The translations under genes and the position numbers were made by a program. This document shows, in pieces, positions 1 to 10,900 of a DNA stretch of 64,000 nucleotides. A model generated the notes under the pieces. That model saw only the letters and a list, made by a program, of their open reading frames with translations. It did not search any database and was not told the DNA's origin. The DNA is from Fulvivirga sp. M361 (lineage in GTDB: Bacteria > Bacteroidota > Bacteroidia > Cytophagales > Cyclobacteriaceae): NCBI RefSeq assembly GCF_007097395.1, contig NZ_VKDC01000004.1, positions 62,001 to 126,000 on the forward strand, read 5' to 3'. Position 1 is the first letter of the stretch. Every line of letters starts with the position of its first letter.

Positions 1-2607
1 ATGAAGGTTAATTAAACCCTGCGAAGGGTTAGGGTAAATGTGTACTTGTGAATGTAGCTTTTCTAATGACTGAATGACGTCGGGTTCTCTCTTCTTTGGC
101 GTGCTCAATGAATCTATAGCGCTAAAACCCGAAGACCCTGCAAGGTTAAAAGTACTTATTCGATAGGTATAATTAGTATTAAGACTTAATCCTGTATCTT
201 CATAGGTGACGGTATTAGGGGCTAATTGTGCAATTTCCACGAAATCCTCACCTGTTTGTCTTTCCAGAATATATCCGGTTTCGTTATCAGAGACATCTGA
301 CCATGATACGATAATGGTAGTTGAATCTTTAAGTACCAGCGTAAGGTTCTCAGGGGTTAAAGGCGGTAAAAGTTGTGCACTTCCGGATTCTGTCGGCCCT
401 TCCTCAAATGGGTCGGGTTTAGTGTCAAGTTGAATGATAAACTTGTCGAGTTGTGTGCCATTCTCACGATAAGCCACCTCTAAAACATGAAAACCGGCAC
501 TTATTTCATTTACCTGAGCATTATCCGTTTTAAACCATGCACCTGCACCGGAACGACCATTCTCCTTCACCCAATCCCCATCATCTATACGCCAGAAAAA
601 AGAGTCTTCCTCACCTGATAAAGCGTATAGCCTAAACCAGAAACTATAATTACCGCTGGTTTCTAACTGGAAATTGTATCGTACGATACATACCTCCTGA
701 ACACATCCGGGCTCATCTCCCGAACTGTTAAAATCAGGATTAACCTCTATTACTTTTCCCATAGAAGCTTCTGCGCGTGAAAGTATGTCCCACCTATTTC
801 CCATTTCTCCATTTTCTGCCTCCATAACGAGTACCCCCTCGTCCGGTTCGTACACGGCACCTATAGCAAACGTTGTTATGTTCACTGTTTCGGTGTAAGC
901 AGATGCTCCCACTCCGTTAAAAGCCTTTAAGCGATAAGTGTAAGTGGATGATTTACTCAGACCTGTATCTGTGAAAGTGGTATCATTCACATCCAGAATA
1001 GCAATGCGGATAAAGCTGTCGCCTTCCAGACGTTCCAGTTCGTACCCCTCCTCCTGAGTGGTATTTGACCAGGTGAGTTGAGCCCGCGTTGATGAAACTG
1101 CCACACCTGTAAATCCCGAAGGTCTTGCGGGAGCTTCAATAGGTTCAGCCGGAGTGGTAACGGCCAGCGTCTCTGAGTAGACAGTATCCTGGTGGGCATT
1201 GTAAGCTCCTAAACGATATTGATAATCTGTGTTCGCTATGGCGGATTCATCCGTCCATTCAACGCTATTTTGGCTTAGCTGGCCTATGGGCTCAAAGTCA
1301 GTATCTGTTTTTCTTTCCAGTATGAACCCGTATTCATTGTCCGATTGATCTAACCACTCCAATTTAATTTTGCTGGATGTGAGTGCTTCAACCGTGGTTA
1401 AAACAGGTGTTGCAACACGTACAGTATCACGCCCTTTCATGCCACCTTTATTCAGCGTACTGAATGCGTCCCCCTCCCTTCCTCTTATAGGCCTTTCAGT
1501 CTGTAATAAATTGGTGATGCCGTGGTCTGCCTCCAGAAAACTGTTTGCAATTTCGTAATGGTTTCTACGTTTTGTGGTGAGATTAGGCACTCCCCAGGGA
1601 AAAGAAGATGGGTTACGCTCCCAAATAAAGTATTGATTGATGACATCAATGATCTGCACACCTTTTTCAGTGGTATCATTCCATAAGTCAAACCCTGCAT
1701 ATCGTGCTATTTCAAAGCACTGTACCATTGTGGTTAATGCATAGGCGGTGTAAGTAAGGCCGCTGCGCCCATCATTTCTAACTACTTCGCGAGGAAGATA
1801 TACGCCATTGTCGTCACTTTCTATTTTCCACCCCGCACCTGGCAATCTCACATTTTTATCCGTACGGGAATAGAAATAACTCTTAAGCTGAATCAAGGCC
1901 TCATTTAAGAGGTCATGATCCTCGAAAGCAACAGCAGCGGCAAAAACCCCTAAAAGCCCTGCGTCCTTCCAGTTATTGTCTTTTCCCCGCATCACATGAA
2001 TGACCTCTCCCTTTTCCAGGCATTCGGTGCGCCACCAGAGATGAAACTGATCTCTTTCGGTACCCGTCCAGCCAGAATAGTCATATATCAAATCAGCGGC
2101 ATATAACATAGGAGTGAAATAGGAACCTAACTGCAGGCCCCGGTCATCACCTGTAAACGTGGTTTCTGTCTGTGTCCAGTTCATCAAAACCTCTCTGGCT
2201 TTTTCAGCATAAGCTATATTTCCGGTAAGCGCATAAGCCAGAGCTGTGGTGTAAGCAGGATGGCAATTACTCCATAATAATTCCCTGGCAGCATTTAAGC
2301 CGTTGCTGTCCTGATAACCTCCCGGAATATCCAATGTAACCGGCGCATTCGGAACAAAATTCAGATAGCCGTCTGCCTCAGCTATAAGCGCCAAATAGGC
2401 TGAAGCCTGAGGCTCTACACTGAGGCTGATCCTTTTTTTTATGAGCTCAAGTTCCCCGCTGTTCAAAACGGTCATTGGATGTTTGAACTCAAAACCTGCC
2501 AGTGAAAAATTGTATTCCTCTCTCCAGGGTTCCGGTGCATCCGGATATTGTGCTCTTGCGCTCAGTGCAACTAAAAAAACAAGTATCACCACTATTACCC
2601 CTCTCAT
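1..2607 (-). CDS. Alginate-lyase-like secreted enzyme with FN3 modules and T9SS sorting domain (3' end outside window)
   Basis: The frame opens at 2607 (start MRGVIVVILVFL..., a signal peptide ending near residue 20) and stays open to base 1, giving at least 869 residues; the C terminus is cut by the window edge. Residues about 35-390 look like the alpha/alpha-toroid of the alginate lyase family (PF05426-like): stretches such as 'NNWKDAGLLGVFAAAVAFED' and 'GRSGLTYTAYALTTM' fit that fold. FN3 domains follow at about 396-485 and 489-575, then a carbohydrate-binding-type beta domain at about 589-730 ('VLVMEAENGE'), a third FN3 at about 744-840, and from residue 850 the start of a type A T9SS sorting domain ('VHIYPNPSQG'). 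It should be exported by the type IX system and attack an acidic polysaccharide; the substrate (alginate, pectin or other) cannot be told from sequence. It is the last visible gene of the minus-strand locus with the receptor at 4925-7792. Confidence 0.75.
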   Translation of the reverse strand, partial: MRGVIVVILVFLVALSARAQYPDAPEPWREEYNFSLAGFEFKHPMTVLNSGELELIKKRISLSVEPQASAYLALIAEADGYLNFVPNAPVTLDIPGGYQDSNGLNAARELLWSNCHPAYTTALAYALTGNIAYAEKAREVLMNWTQTETTFTGDDRGLQLGSYFTPMLYAADLIYDYSGWTGTERDQFHLWWRTECLEKGEVIHVMRGKDNNWKDAGLLGVFAAAVAFEDHDLLNEALIQLKSYFYSRTDKNVRLPGAGWKIESDDNGVYLPREVVRNDGRSGLTYTAYALTTMVQCFEIARYAGFDLWNDTTEKGVQIIDVINQYFIWERNPSSFPWGVPNLTTKRRNHYEIANSFLEADHGITNLLQTERPIRGREGDAFSTLNKGGMKGRDTVRVATPVLTTVEALTSSKIKLEWLDQSDNEYGFILERKTDTDFEPIGQLSQNSVEWTDESAIANTDYQYRLGAYNAHQDTVYSETLAVTTPAEPIEAPARPSGFTGVAVSSTRAQLTWSNTTQEEGYELERLEGDSFIRIAILDVNDTTFTDTGLSKSSTYTYRLKAFNGVGASAYTETVNITTFAIGAVYEPDEGVLVMEAENGEMGNRWDILSRAEASMGKVIEVNPDFNSSGDEPGCVQEVCIVRYNFQLETSGNYSFWFRLYALSGEEDSFFWRIDDGDWVKENGRSGAGAWFKTDNAQVNEISAGFHVLEVAYRENGTQLDKFIIQLDTKPDPFEEGPTESGSAQLLPPLTPENLTLVLKDSTTIIVSWSDVSDNETGYILERQTGEDFVEIAQLAPNTVTYEDTGLSLNTNYTYRISTFNLAGSSGFSAIDSLSTPKKREPDVIQSLEKLHSQVHIYPNPSQGLINLH

Positions 2608-2672
2608 ATAAATAGTATTAGATGTAACTCCACCCCGGATTTGATATTCCGGGGTGAAACCGTATTGAACTT

Positions 2673-3113
2673 CTATTGTTTTTTTTGCAGATTGATAACA
2701 TAGTTACCCTCAAGGCCGCTGGTCCTGGCCCCAATGGCCTTACCGTTGGCGGTAAAGTTTAGTACCGCAGTGCTTAAATCATCCGTAAAGGAGACAGACG
2801 CTGCAATATCATCAAGCGTTATATTAATCTGACTGCCTGTCTCTGATGTTATTGACCAAAACCCTCCCTGATCAGTAAATACCGGCGTACCACCGGAGGT
2901 AATATAGGTACCATCACTTCTAAATGTTATGGTAAAGTTTTCATAAGTAGGCATGGTTACATCGAAATCGTTTAACAATACACTACTTGCCGACCAGGTG
3001 GCGACTAATCCTGGCGAAGCTCCATTATCGTCGTCATCTCCGCAGGAGACAAACGTAGATAAAAGTGCCAGGAGTAAGAGAGAGGCTATATTTTTTAAAT
3101 CGACTATTTTCAT
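2673..3113 (-). CDS. Small lipoprotein with lipocalin-like beta domain
   Basis: 146 residues. The N terminus carries a lipoprotein signal: a hydrophobic run, then 'STFVSC' followed by GDDDDNG, so the Cys near residue 25 would be lipidated. The Asp run directly after the Cys is a feature seen on surface-exported Bacteroidota lipoproteins. The rest is beta-rich, with a pattern such as 'FRSDGTYITSG' and 'GGFWSITSETG', typical of the lipocalin-like proteins common in Bacteroidota. It lies between the beta-helix protein and the alginate-lyase-like gene on the same strand, so it probably belongs to the same polysaccharide locus, perhaps as a glycan-binding surface protein. No SusD features are present. 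Function not known. Confidence 0.7.
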   Translation of the reverse strand: MKIVDLKNIASLLLLALLSTFVSCGDDDDNGASPGLVATWSASSVLLNDFDVTMPTYENFTITFRSDGTYITSGGTPVFTDQGGFWSITSETGSQINITLDDIAASVSFTDDLSTAVLNFTANGKAIGARTSGLEGNYVINLQKKQ

Positions 3114-3132
3114 TTTTGCAAATTTTAGGTGG

Positions 3133-4902
3133 TTACTGCTTTATGAGCTTGTATGTTTGAAGTTTGTCATTCGTGTCTCTGACCCGCAAAATATAGGTTC
3201 CGGTTTTCAGATCTCTCAATGATAATTTAGCATTTGGCTCTATCTTGCCTTTTCCAATGAAAATGCCGGAGACGCTCCACATTTCGAAGGACACATCATT
3301 CTTATTTTTAAAGAATATATATTCGGAGGCAGGGTTAGGATAAATGAAAATGTTCTGATCAACATCACCGTCTGTAGAGGTTATGAGCTGCCCGTTAAAA
3401 TTGGCAATGGCCTGATCAAGAACAGTTTTTGCTTCCGTTACTTCGTCATCCGGGGCCAATTGATTTTCAAGAACACCTTCAGCCGTAGTCACAGCACTGG
3501 TAAGTGCGTCAATGGCGTCTTTCCTGTACTGGCCAAGGTTACCTCCGGCTTCAGCATTCTCCAGTAATGCCCTGGCCTCATTTAACGACTGTTCTAGACC
3601 TGATTTTCCCGAGAGGATAAGTTCCCAACTTAAAGCGCCTAACTGGCCTCCATTTATGCTTGAAGATGCTGACTGCGTAAAGTCAGAGTACCTGAAGGAA
3701 AAGGGTTCATCGGATATATCCCAGTTATCCACATTAAGTTTATCATCTGCCGGATTAGGATCTCTATAGAACTGATCAATAATTTTCACCAAATCATCAA
3801 GTGGTGGCCCATCTGAGAAGTTGACAAATTCTGTAATATTTGTCGCAATCTGCGCCTCACCAGCGAAAAGTGCCGTAGAGGGACTCAAAATATCGTTTGG
3901 TCTTACGGTAGAATCTGCTTCCGGATACGTACCAGCTCTAATCTCTTCAATTGTTGGGTACGATTTAATAATGGCCGAATCCAGATAAATGTTGTTGTTA
4001 GTATAGGTAAATGTTTGCTCTACGTCCGGCAACTCTGAAATCGATTGCTCGGAAAGTGTGTCAAACTTGAGCAAGAAGGCATCATTTACTATTGTGTCGG
4101 CATCATTCCCTAAGTATCCTGCATTAATGACCAAATTATTAGTGAATATACCTGTTTGGGTTTCGTCAAAATCAAAAAGACGATTACCAACATGTACAAT
4201 AGTATTTTGATTTACCCTCGCATATTTGATCCACCCTCCTCTGTCGTTACATAGATTGTGAGATATATTGTAAAAGGTATTATTTTCATATATCACAGTA
4301 TCTAAGTTTGAGCCTCTATCATCCAGCACTCTTCCATTCAGCGTATTTCTAGGCTGCCCGATGTTGGAGACGATAGAATTGGTAAGGTACAATTTGATCC
4401 CGCTGTCATCTGTCCTGAAAGCGGCCTGACCATCCTGGTCCAGGTGACAGTCGTCTACTTCTACCCGAATGTCCGGGGCAGACAGCCGAATGATCCGTCT
4501 TCTTGGGTTCAGTGTACCCAGTTCATCACGCCCTGTGATATATAATCCTTTGAGTGTCAGATCACCTCTTGCTCTGAAAGGTCTGTCTGATTCACCACCA
4601 CTGATCACTCCCGGTACAATTCGGGGCCTTTCCCCATCTCCCTCTTCTGCCACAATATTGAGGTGATATCCACCAACGTTTTCCAATCCACCGCTTAGCA
4701 CGTACGTTTGTCCTCTTTTTAGCCGATACACAGCTGTTGCACGATCTCCGGTGGCTGTGGTGTCGTTGTTGATCAGATCATTTAACAATCCTATTTCACC
4801 ACTATTAGAATCTACGGTGAGCGTATCTTGCGCTCCAACCTGACTACCTATTATTAAAAAAAATAGTGCCATTAAGCTTTTTAACCTGTAGTTTTTCTTC
4901 AT
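3133..4902 (-). CDS. Secreted right-handed beta-helix protein (DUF4957/DUF5123-like) with T9SS sorting domain
   Basis: 589 residues with a signal peptide ending in 'GSQVGAQ' (about residue 24). Residues about 45-390 show the repetitive turns of a right-handed beta-helix, as in pectate lyase- and chondroitinase-B-like folds ('NNTFYNISHN', 'NQNTIVHVGN', 'TGIFTNNLVINAG'). This resembles the DUF4957/DUF5123 proteins often found in pectin or alginate loci. Residues about 430-500 form a short helical FIVAR-like module. The last 75 residues are a type A T9SS sorting domain ('IFIYPNPASEYIFF' to 'LQTYKLIKQ'). No catalytic residues can be assigned with confidence, so it could be a lyase or a non-catalytic binding protein. 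It sits 22 bases after the TonB-dependent receptor and is probably co-transcribed with it. Confidence 0.75.
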   Translation of the reverse strand: MKKNYRLKSLMALFFLIIGSQVGAQDTLTVDSNSGEIGLLNDLINNDTTATGDRATAVYRLKRGQTYVLSGGLENVGGYHLNIVAEEGDGERPRIVPGVISGGESDRPFRARGDLTLKGLYITGRDELGTLNPRRRIIRLSAPDIRVEVDDCHLDQDGQAAFRTDDSGIKLYLTNSIVSNIGQPRNTLNGRVLDDRGSNLDTVIYENNTFYNISHNLCNDRGGWIKYARVNQNTIVHVGNRLFDFDETQTGIFTNNLVINAGYLGNDADTIVNDAFLLKFDTLSEQSISELPDVEQTFTYTNNNIYLDSAIIKSYPTIEEIRAGTYPEADSTVRPNDILSPSTALFAGEAQIATNITEFVNFSDGPPLDDLVKIIDQFYRDPNPADDKLNVDNWDISDEPFSFRYSDFTQSASSSINGGQLGALSWELILSGKSGLEQSLNEARALLENAEAGGNLGQYRKDAIDALTSAVTTAEGVLENQLAPDDEVTEAKTVLDQAIANFNGQLITSTDGDVDQNIFIYPNPASEYIFFKNKNDVSFEMWSVSGIFIGKGKIEPNAKLSLRDLKTGTYILRVRDTNDKLQTYKLIKQ

Positions 4903-4924
4903 CTGTTTCTAGAGTTAATAATGT

Positions 4925-7792
4925 TTAAAATGATAACTGAAATCCAAAATCAGCAGTACCTCCAAAGTTTTGAACTCTTCTAAGTCGAACGTCTTCATTT
5001 GACCGCTCTTTCTGATTTGTGATGTTGTTGAAATTGATATATGCCTTAAGGTTTTCAGTAATTTTTTGCTTGAAAGTCAGATCCAACCTGGTAGTAGCGA
5101 CCGTAAATTGATCGTAATCGTCTCTGAGACCTAGTCTATTTCCTCGTGCAGTGCCTTGATATACTGCGGATACTCTACCTGTGAATCCACCTTTTTCGTA
5201 TCCCAGGCTAACGTTCCATACCAGATCGGGCTGGCCCACCATCTCAGCTTCACGCTCTACCAGCACAGCCCTGGGTGGTGATCTTAAAATTTCCAGGAAT
5301 GGATATTGTGTAGTAGATTCTAAAAATGTCATGTTTGCTGACAGTATCAGCCCGTCGAATGGTGCTTGTAAAAAATTGAAATTGACCTGAGCATCTAACT
5401 CTATCCCTGCTACTGTAGCCAGGCCAACAGCGTTTTCTGGCTCTAACAGTCTAAATGTTTCGTTCTCATTAATCTGCGTTCGCTTTTCCGCATTAAAATC
5501 GATGTTTGTCAACTCTTTGTAGAAGCCGCCAATGGTAAAGAGTCCTATTTTATTGTAAAACGATAGAAACAAGTCATAATTCCATGCTATGGTATGCTGC
5601 AGATCAAAATTTCCCCGTTCAATCACTGCCTCAAAATTATCCTGCCTCACCCAGGGGACTAAACTTTGGAAATTAGGACGGTTAATGGTTTTAGTGGCAG
5701 CCAGCCTGATATCAAACCATCCAGTGGGTTGGATCTTAAGGTTGACCTGCGGAAATATCTCTAAATAAGAGCGGGTTCTGGTAGTGTCATTGTTTAGGTC
5801 CTCAATTTCCTGACCTTCGTCCGGAGCAAATGCAGAACCCGTCTGGCCCGTATAATCCAGAAAAGTATTCTCTGCCCTGGCGCCTGCCACTAATGTCAGT
5901 ATTTTCCCTATATTGAAAGTACCCATCAGATAACCTGAGGTGATTCTGTCTGTGGCACTGTAGTCCCTGATATCAGCAAATGGATTTCTGGGAGCTGTTG
6001 CACCATATTTTCGTTGAAAATCCAGGATTTCGGCTTTGTTCAAATGTTGTCCAACTAATGTATCGGCCTGTCCTACACCAAAATCAAAACCTGAGATATC
6101 ATATCCATTATCATCAAAAGGGGCAATGAAGTTTGACATCAACACCCTATCATCACCATTTCTCACATATTCTTCAGGAGGTAAAAAAGAAAGCTCCCCT
6201 ACGTCTAAAGGAAGCGTAGCAAAACTATTTACATCTCTACTCCGATCATCTATCCGGACTTTTGCACCTCCACGAATAGTGGCGGTAACCTTTTTTGATA
6301 CTCTGACTGGATAGCTCAGGTCAATTTGCGCAGAAGTATTGCTCGTTCTCACGTCATCATCATTGGTGGCAAAGCGTCTCAAAACAGTCCTGTCCAAGCT
6401 ATGTGTTAGGAGCATCTCATCTACCAACACCGATGCTGGTTTACCCACTTCTGGTGATCCGCTGGCGAAACGATCTTGAAAGTCCATCCGGAAATTTTCT
6501 GGCCTGAATCGATAGGTATCCGAGAATGAAGCACTCCACTCCACAGATAATTTACTGCCTATGGTATGATCGCCCGTGAGTCCTGCGGAGAACAGTCGGG
6601 TAACATCCTGGGTATATTCATACCGATAGTTGACAGCGCCACCACTGGCATCAAAACTGGTCCTGTATTCATCTCTATCCCTCTCGGTGAACTGAATGAT
6701 TGGGTTAAAAGTGATTTTATGCTTTGGTGAAAATTCATAATCCATTACCAAATTACCTCCGTAGCGAAACCTGTCCTCAATATCCTGGCTTAGCTGTGCA
6801 CTTTCAGCTTTTGGGTTCACTTCCCCATTAATCTCTCCTGGTCTGTCATAAACAATCCCCACTCGATCCTGACTTCTGTCCACCTTTTGAAAGTTACCCG
6901 ATAGGATCAAGCCAAATTTATCATTCAAAAATCTGCGGCTAAGGGAAGTATTGGCCCGGATCTGACCCCATTCTTCTGTCAGGCCATTGTATCCGTACTG
7001 AAATGATCCCTGAATCTCTGGTGTTGAAGAGGCTGTTCTTGTTACGAAATTAACAGTCCCTCCCACGGCATCAGCGTCTTTATCCGGTGTAAGTGATTTG
7101 AATACTTCGATCCCTGCCAGCACATCTGGTGACATCATACTTAAGTCCACGGAACGGTCCTCCTGATCTGTGGAAGGGATTCGCTGGCCATTTATAGTAA
7201 TGGAACTAAAGCGCGGGGCCAGACCCCTCACCACAATTTTTTGGCCCTCTCCTGCGTCTCTCTGAACGGAAATTCCTGGCAACCTGCCCACAGTCTCCGC
7301 AGCATTTTGATCCGGCAGCTCACGTATCTTGTCTTTAGAAACCACATTAACAATGGTATTTGCATTGATCTGCTGATTGATCGCTGCTGCCTGACCAAGC
7401 GCCTGACCAGTAACCACTATCTCATCTAATGATGTTATGTCCGGTTCTAACAATACGTTTTGCTCAGTTAGTCCTCCCTCTTCAATTGTGACAGAAATTT
7501 CAGTGGTAACAAACCCCAGGAATTTGTATACGAGTATTTGTTCTCCGCTTTTAAGGCCGCCAAGGGAATACTTTCCATTGATGTCTGTAATGGTTCCGTA
7601 GGTTGAACCTTTTACGTTGACGGTAGCCCCAGGCAGTCCTTCACCAACTGAAGCGTCCTGAACAATTCCATAAACACTTCCCTGCCCGTAAGATGACAAG
7701 GCAAAAACCATAAACGCCATTAAGGTCAGTGCTAAGTGTGGGCTTATCAGGCGTACCATCTTAGGCCTAGTGCCTAATTTAATTCTGTGCAT
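4925..7792 (-). CDS. TonB-dependent outer-membrane receptor with carboxypeptidase-regulatory-like domain
   Basis: 955 residues. The signal peptide ends at 'SSYGQ' (about residue 36); the ATG twelve codons in (KMVRLISPH) is an alternative start. An N-terminal beta-sandwich of the carboxypeptidase D regulatory type follows ('GSVYGIVQDASVGEGLPGAT', residues about 37-125). The plug has 'ELPDQNAAETVGRLPGISVQ' and 'GGTVNFVTR' (about 140-260), and a 22-strand barrel ends at the terminal aromatic of 'ADFGFQLSF'. The plug sequence matches the TonB-Xanth-Caul class of oligosaccharide receptors rather than classic SusC. It would import oligosaccharides released by the neighbouring secreted enzymes, powered by TonB-ExbBD. 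No susD-like gene is adjacent, unlike standard SusCD loci. It is transcribed away from the hybrid two-component regulator, which probably controls it. Confidence 0.9.
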   Translation of the reverse strand: MHRIKLGTRPKMVRLISPHLALTLMAFMVFALSSYGQGSVYGIVQDASVGEGLPGATVNVKGSTYGTITDINGKYSLGGLKSGEQILVYKFLGFVTTEISVTIEEGGLTEQNVLLEPDITSLDEIVVTGQALGQAAAINQQINANTIVNVVSKDKIRELPDQNAAETVGRLPGISVQRDAGEGQKIVVRGLAPRFSSITINGQRIPSTDQEDRSVDLSMMSPDVLAGIEVFKSLTPDKDADAVGGTVNFVTRTASSTPEIQGSFQYGYNGLTEEWGQIRANTSLSRRFLNDKFGLILSGNFQKVDRSQDRVGIVYDRPGEINGEVNPKAESAQLSQDIEDRFRYGGNLVMDYEFSPKHKITFNPIIQFTERDRDEYRTSFDASGGAVNYRYEYTQDVTRLFSAGLTGDHTIGSKLSVEWSASFSDTYRFRPENFRMDFQDRFASGSPEVGKPASVLVDEMLLTHSLDRTVLRRFATNDDDVRTSNTSAQIDLSYPVRVSKKVTATIRGGAKVRIDDRSRDVNSFATLPLDVGELSFLPPEEYVRNGDDRVLMSNFIAPFDDNGYDISGFDFGVGQADTLVGQHLNKAEILDFQRKYGATAPRNPFADIRDYSATDRITSGYLMGTFNIGKILTLVAGARAENTFLDYTGQTGSAFAPDEGQEIEDLNNDTTRTRSYLEIFPQVNLKIQPTGWFDIRLAATKTINRPNFQSLVPWVRQDNFEAVIERGNFDLQHTIAWNYDLFLSFYNKIGLFTIGGFYKELTNIDFNAEKRTQINENETFRLLEPENAVGLATVAGIELDAQVNFNFLQAPFDGLILSANMTFLESTTQYPFLEILRSPPRAVLVEREAEMVGQPDLVWNVSLGYEKGGFTGRVSAVYQGTARGNRLGLRDDYDQFTVATTRLDLTFKQKITENLKAYINFNNITNQKERSNEDVRLRRVQNFGGTADFGFQLSF

Positions 7793-7985
7793 TTTTTACC
7801 AGGTTATGTAGGATTTTATCTTTAGTTATTTTTTACAACTCCTAAAGTGATGTATTTTTCCCCTAGCTATCTCTAGCATAGTTTCAAACTCATCTTGGTG
7901 AGTATCAATTGACAATAAATCTGTATTTTTAAAACATTTGTAGTATAATTTCAGCAGCGTAAGAGCTTAACAGAGTGAATCATAC
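7793..7985. promoter_or_regulatory. Divergent control region between receptor operon and hybrid two-component gene
   Basis: 193 AT-rich bases separate the two divergent starts and must hold the promoters of both the minus-strand polysaccharide operon and the plus-strand regulator. I find no clean TTTG-N19-TAnnTTTG promoter on either strand. The DNA-binding site of the AraC-type output domain of the neighbouring regulator is expected here, but I cannot point to a repeat with confidence. Confidence 0.45.
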
Positions 7986-10900
7986 ATGACAATTGGCAAT
8001 GTTTATGACAGGGCGTATATCTCAGAACTGGCACATGGAGTACTACTTAAAGCAAAAAAATACTGCCGTACGTTTGCCATTTTAACAGACATCCTTTGGG
8101 TTATACTTCTTTGGATACCAATACAGGCATTTGCACAAGAGCCCTATCAGTTAAAGCCGACAGACCCGGTCATTGAGTCATGGAGATGGTCAACCTTAAC
8201 AGAGCTACAAGGAAAAAACGTAAGATGTGTAAATCATGCATTTGACAGCACCTTATGGTTTGGGACAGACAATGCACTTATCCATTATGACGGATACACA
8301 TGGCAGCACTACGCCAAACCGGATAGCATTTCCGGTACACCTGTTTTATCTGTTTATCCCGAAAAAAAAGGAAATGTGTTCTTTGGTACAGATGAGGGCC
8401 TGTTTAAAATGGACGAATCGGGCTGGACAAAAATATTTCCTGTTAACAGCCAGCTTAAGGCCTCTGTAAAGGATATAATAAGACTACCGGATGGAACTAT
8501 ATTAGCATCTCTTGCTAAACAAGGTTCTCAATCTTCACTTTCAGGATTATTGGCTGTAGGAGATTCGCAACTGACACTTTACACTTCTACCGGGGCGTTC
8601 AATGAATTGAGCCAGAAGTTATCCGCAGAAATAAAGCTGAAGCCATTTCCAAAGGAGTTTGCTTTAAAAGGCTCTAAAGAAACAAGCATTGAAGATTTGA
8701 GCCTGGGTGCCAGTGGCAAGCTTTATCTGGCAATAAGTGAAAAAAACGAATATGGTAAACTGGTGACTTATGATCACTACAGCAAACTTGGTACAGATGA
8801 GTATCAACTCTATGATAGCGTAAATGGGCCTGAATTTCGTGGAGAAGCGCATGTTGAAGAAGCACCTGATGGAAAAATCTGGGTCATATCCAATGCACAC
8901 AACTTAAGTACGTATTTTTTTGACGGACAAGTGTGGCACACCGTCCGGCTTAGTGATCTGTTTGGAGGTATTGACTCTCAAAATAGTCTGATGATTACCG
9001 ATGAAGGTGCCGTATGGATTGGCGGCTACGGACGTTTTTTTATTTATGAAAATGAACGTTGGAAAGAGTACAAATATCCTGATGTTTCCTTTTCTTCTTC
9101 GTCCCGTTTATTCTTTTCAGAAGCCCCGGATGGTAAGATTTTAGTAGTAGATAAACTGGGCGAAGGCTATTTATATAACAATACGAATAAAGTCTGGCGC
9201 AGCTATCCGGAACTTATTTTTCAACTGGAAAATGTTAATGAACGCTGGTTTTTATCTTATGAGGGAAAAGCAGTACTTCTTAAAAATGGATCTTTTTTTA
9301 GTCACGGAACAGAACAAGGGCTGATAGACACACCCGTCAAGCTATTCAACACTTCGTACGGTGAAATTTGGGCTATTGGTAGTCATAAAGGTTTCGCCGC
9401 CGTTGCTTTTTACAATGGTAATTCATGGGAGAAAAGAGTATTTCCTGAAGTCTCCTGGGGCTTTGACTACAGGGCGGTGTATGAAGCAAGTGATGGGTCA
9501 GTGTGGATAGGTAGTAGCGCTGACATAAGGCATGATTTAGGACAAAATGGTGGTGTAGTACAGTTTTTGGCTCCGCAGATAGACAAGGATTCTCTCATTC
9601 ACTATTCCATAAAAACTGACCCTATGGTACCTACCGCATGCTACGGTATAGGGGAATCCTGTGATGGGACCATGTGGTTTGGGGGAAGAGCCATTTGGAG
9701 GTTAAACGAAAATAATTGGGCTAAAATAGACAGCTTAATTGAATTTGAAGATTATACCGATTTTATAAGCACTGATCCAAATTATACTGTTTGGTTTGGC
9801 TCTCGTCACTATGGTATTTTCAAGTTAGACAGCCTTTCATGGACTCAATATACCATGAACGAAGGTCTTCCGGGCAACAATATTTTTCATATCCACACCT
9901 CAGGTAAAGATGAAGTTTGGGCTGTGACACGCGACGGCGTTGGATATTTCGATGGAGTTGCATGGTCATCAGAAATATTCCCTTCGGCATTTGATATGCT
10001 GCCGGAGATGCAAATTAAAAAAGGACTTGAAAATGAATATTGGCTGGTTTACGTGCCTTCTGAATGGATACGAAGGGGTCTGTCACCAGGTATTTCGGAT
10101 GTAAAACCTTCCCAGTTTAAGACTATTCGCTATACACCGGGCAAACAGGCACCTCAGACTACCATAGAATCTTATTCCACTGAAATACAGGCAGGTGATG
10201 GGGAAAACGTTGTGTTTTGGAGCGGTAAGGACTACATGGAAAACACTAATGATACAAGATTAGAATATTCGTGGAGGTTAAATGAAAGTGAATGGTCGCC
10301 ATTCAGAAAAAAGTCTTACCAGCAACTGATCGGGCTTGCTGCGGGAAACTACCATTTTCAGGTGAGAGCACGTGACCATGATTTTAATATAGAAACAGTA
10401 CCGGCGACCATTGAATTTGAGGTAATACCCCCGTGGTGGTTCAGCTGGCAATTTATTCTAATCATTGCTATAGCCTTACTGATAATTGTAATTCTCGAAG
10501 TACGCATCATTCGCAGGAATAAAACATTAGGGACCCTCAATTCGGTACTTCAGAAAAAATCGGAATCATTACAAAAACAAAACGTTCAAATTGAAGCGCA
10601 GAAGCAAGAAATTAAGAATAATTATGAAGACCTCAAGCATCTATCACAGTCCAGGCTTCAGTTTTTCACGAATGTATCCCATGAATTCCGCACTCCGCTA
10701 GGCCTTATTCAAAGCCCCTTGGAAGAGCTCGTTAAGCCAGGTAAATCGCTACCTAAAACATTGATAGATAAATACCATCTAATCATTCAGCGCAATGCTA
10801 ACCGATTATTTCGGCTGGTAAATCAGATATTAGAAGTGTATAAAATTGAACACACTACGTTAGACTTCAGCCCTTCAAATGGTGATATAATAAGCTTTGT

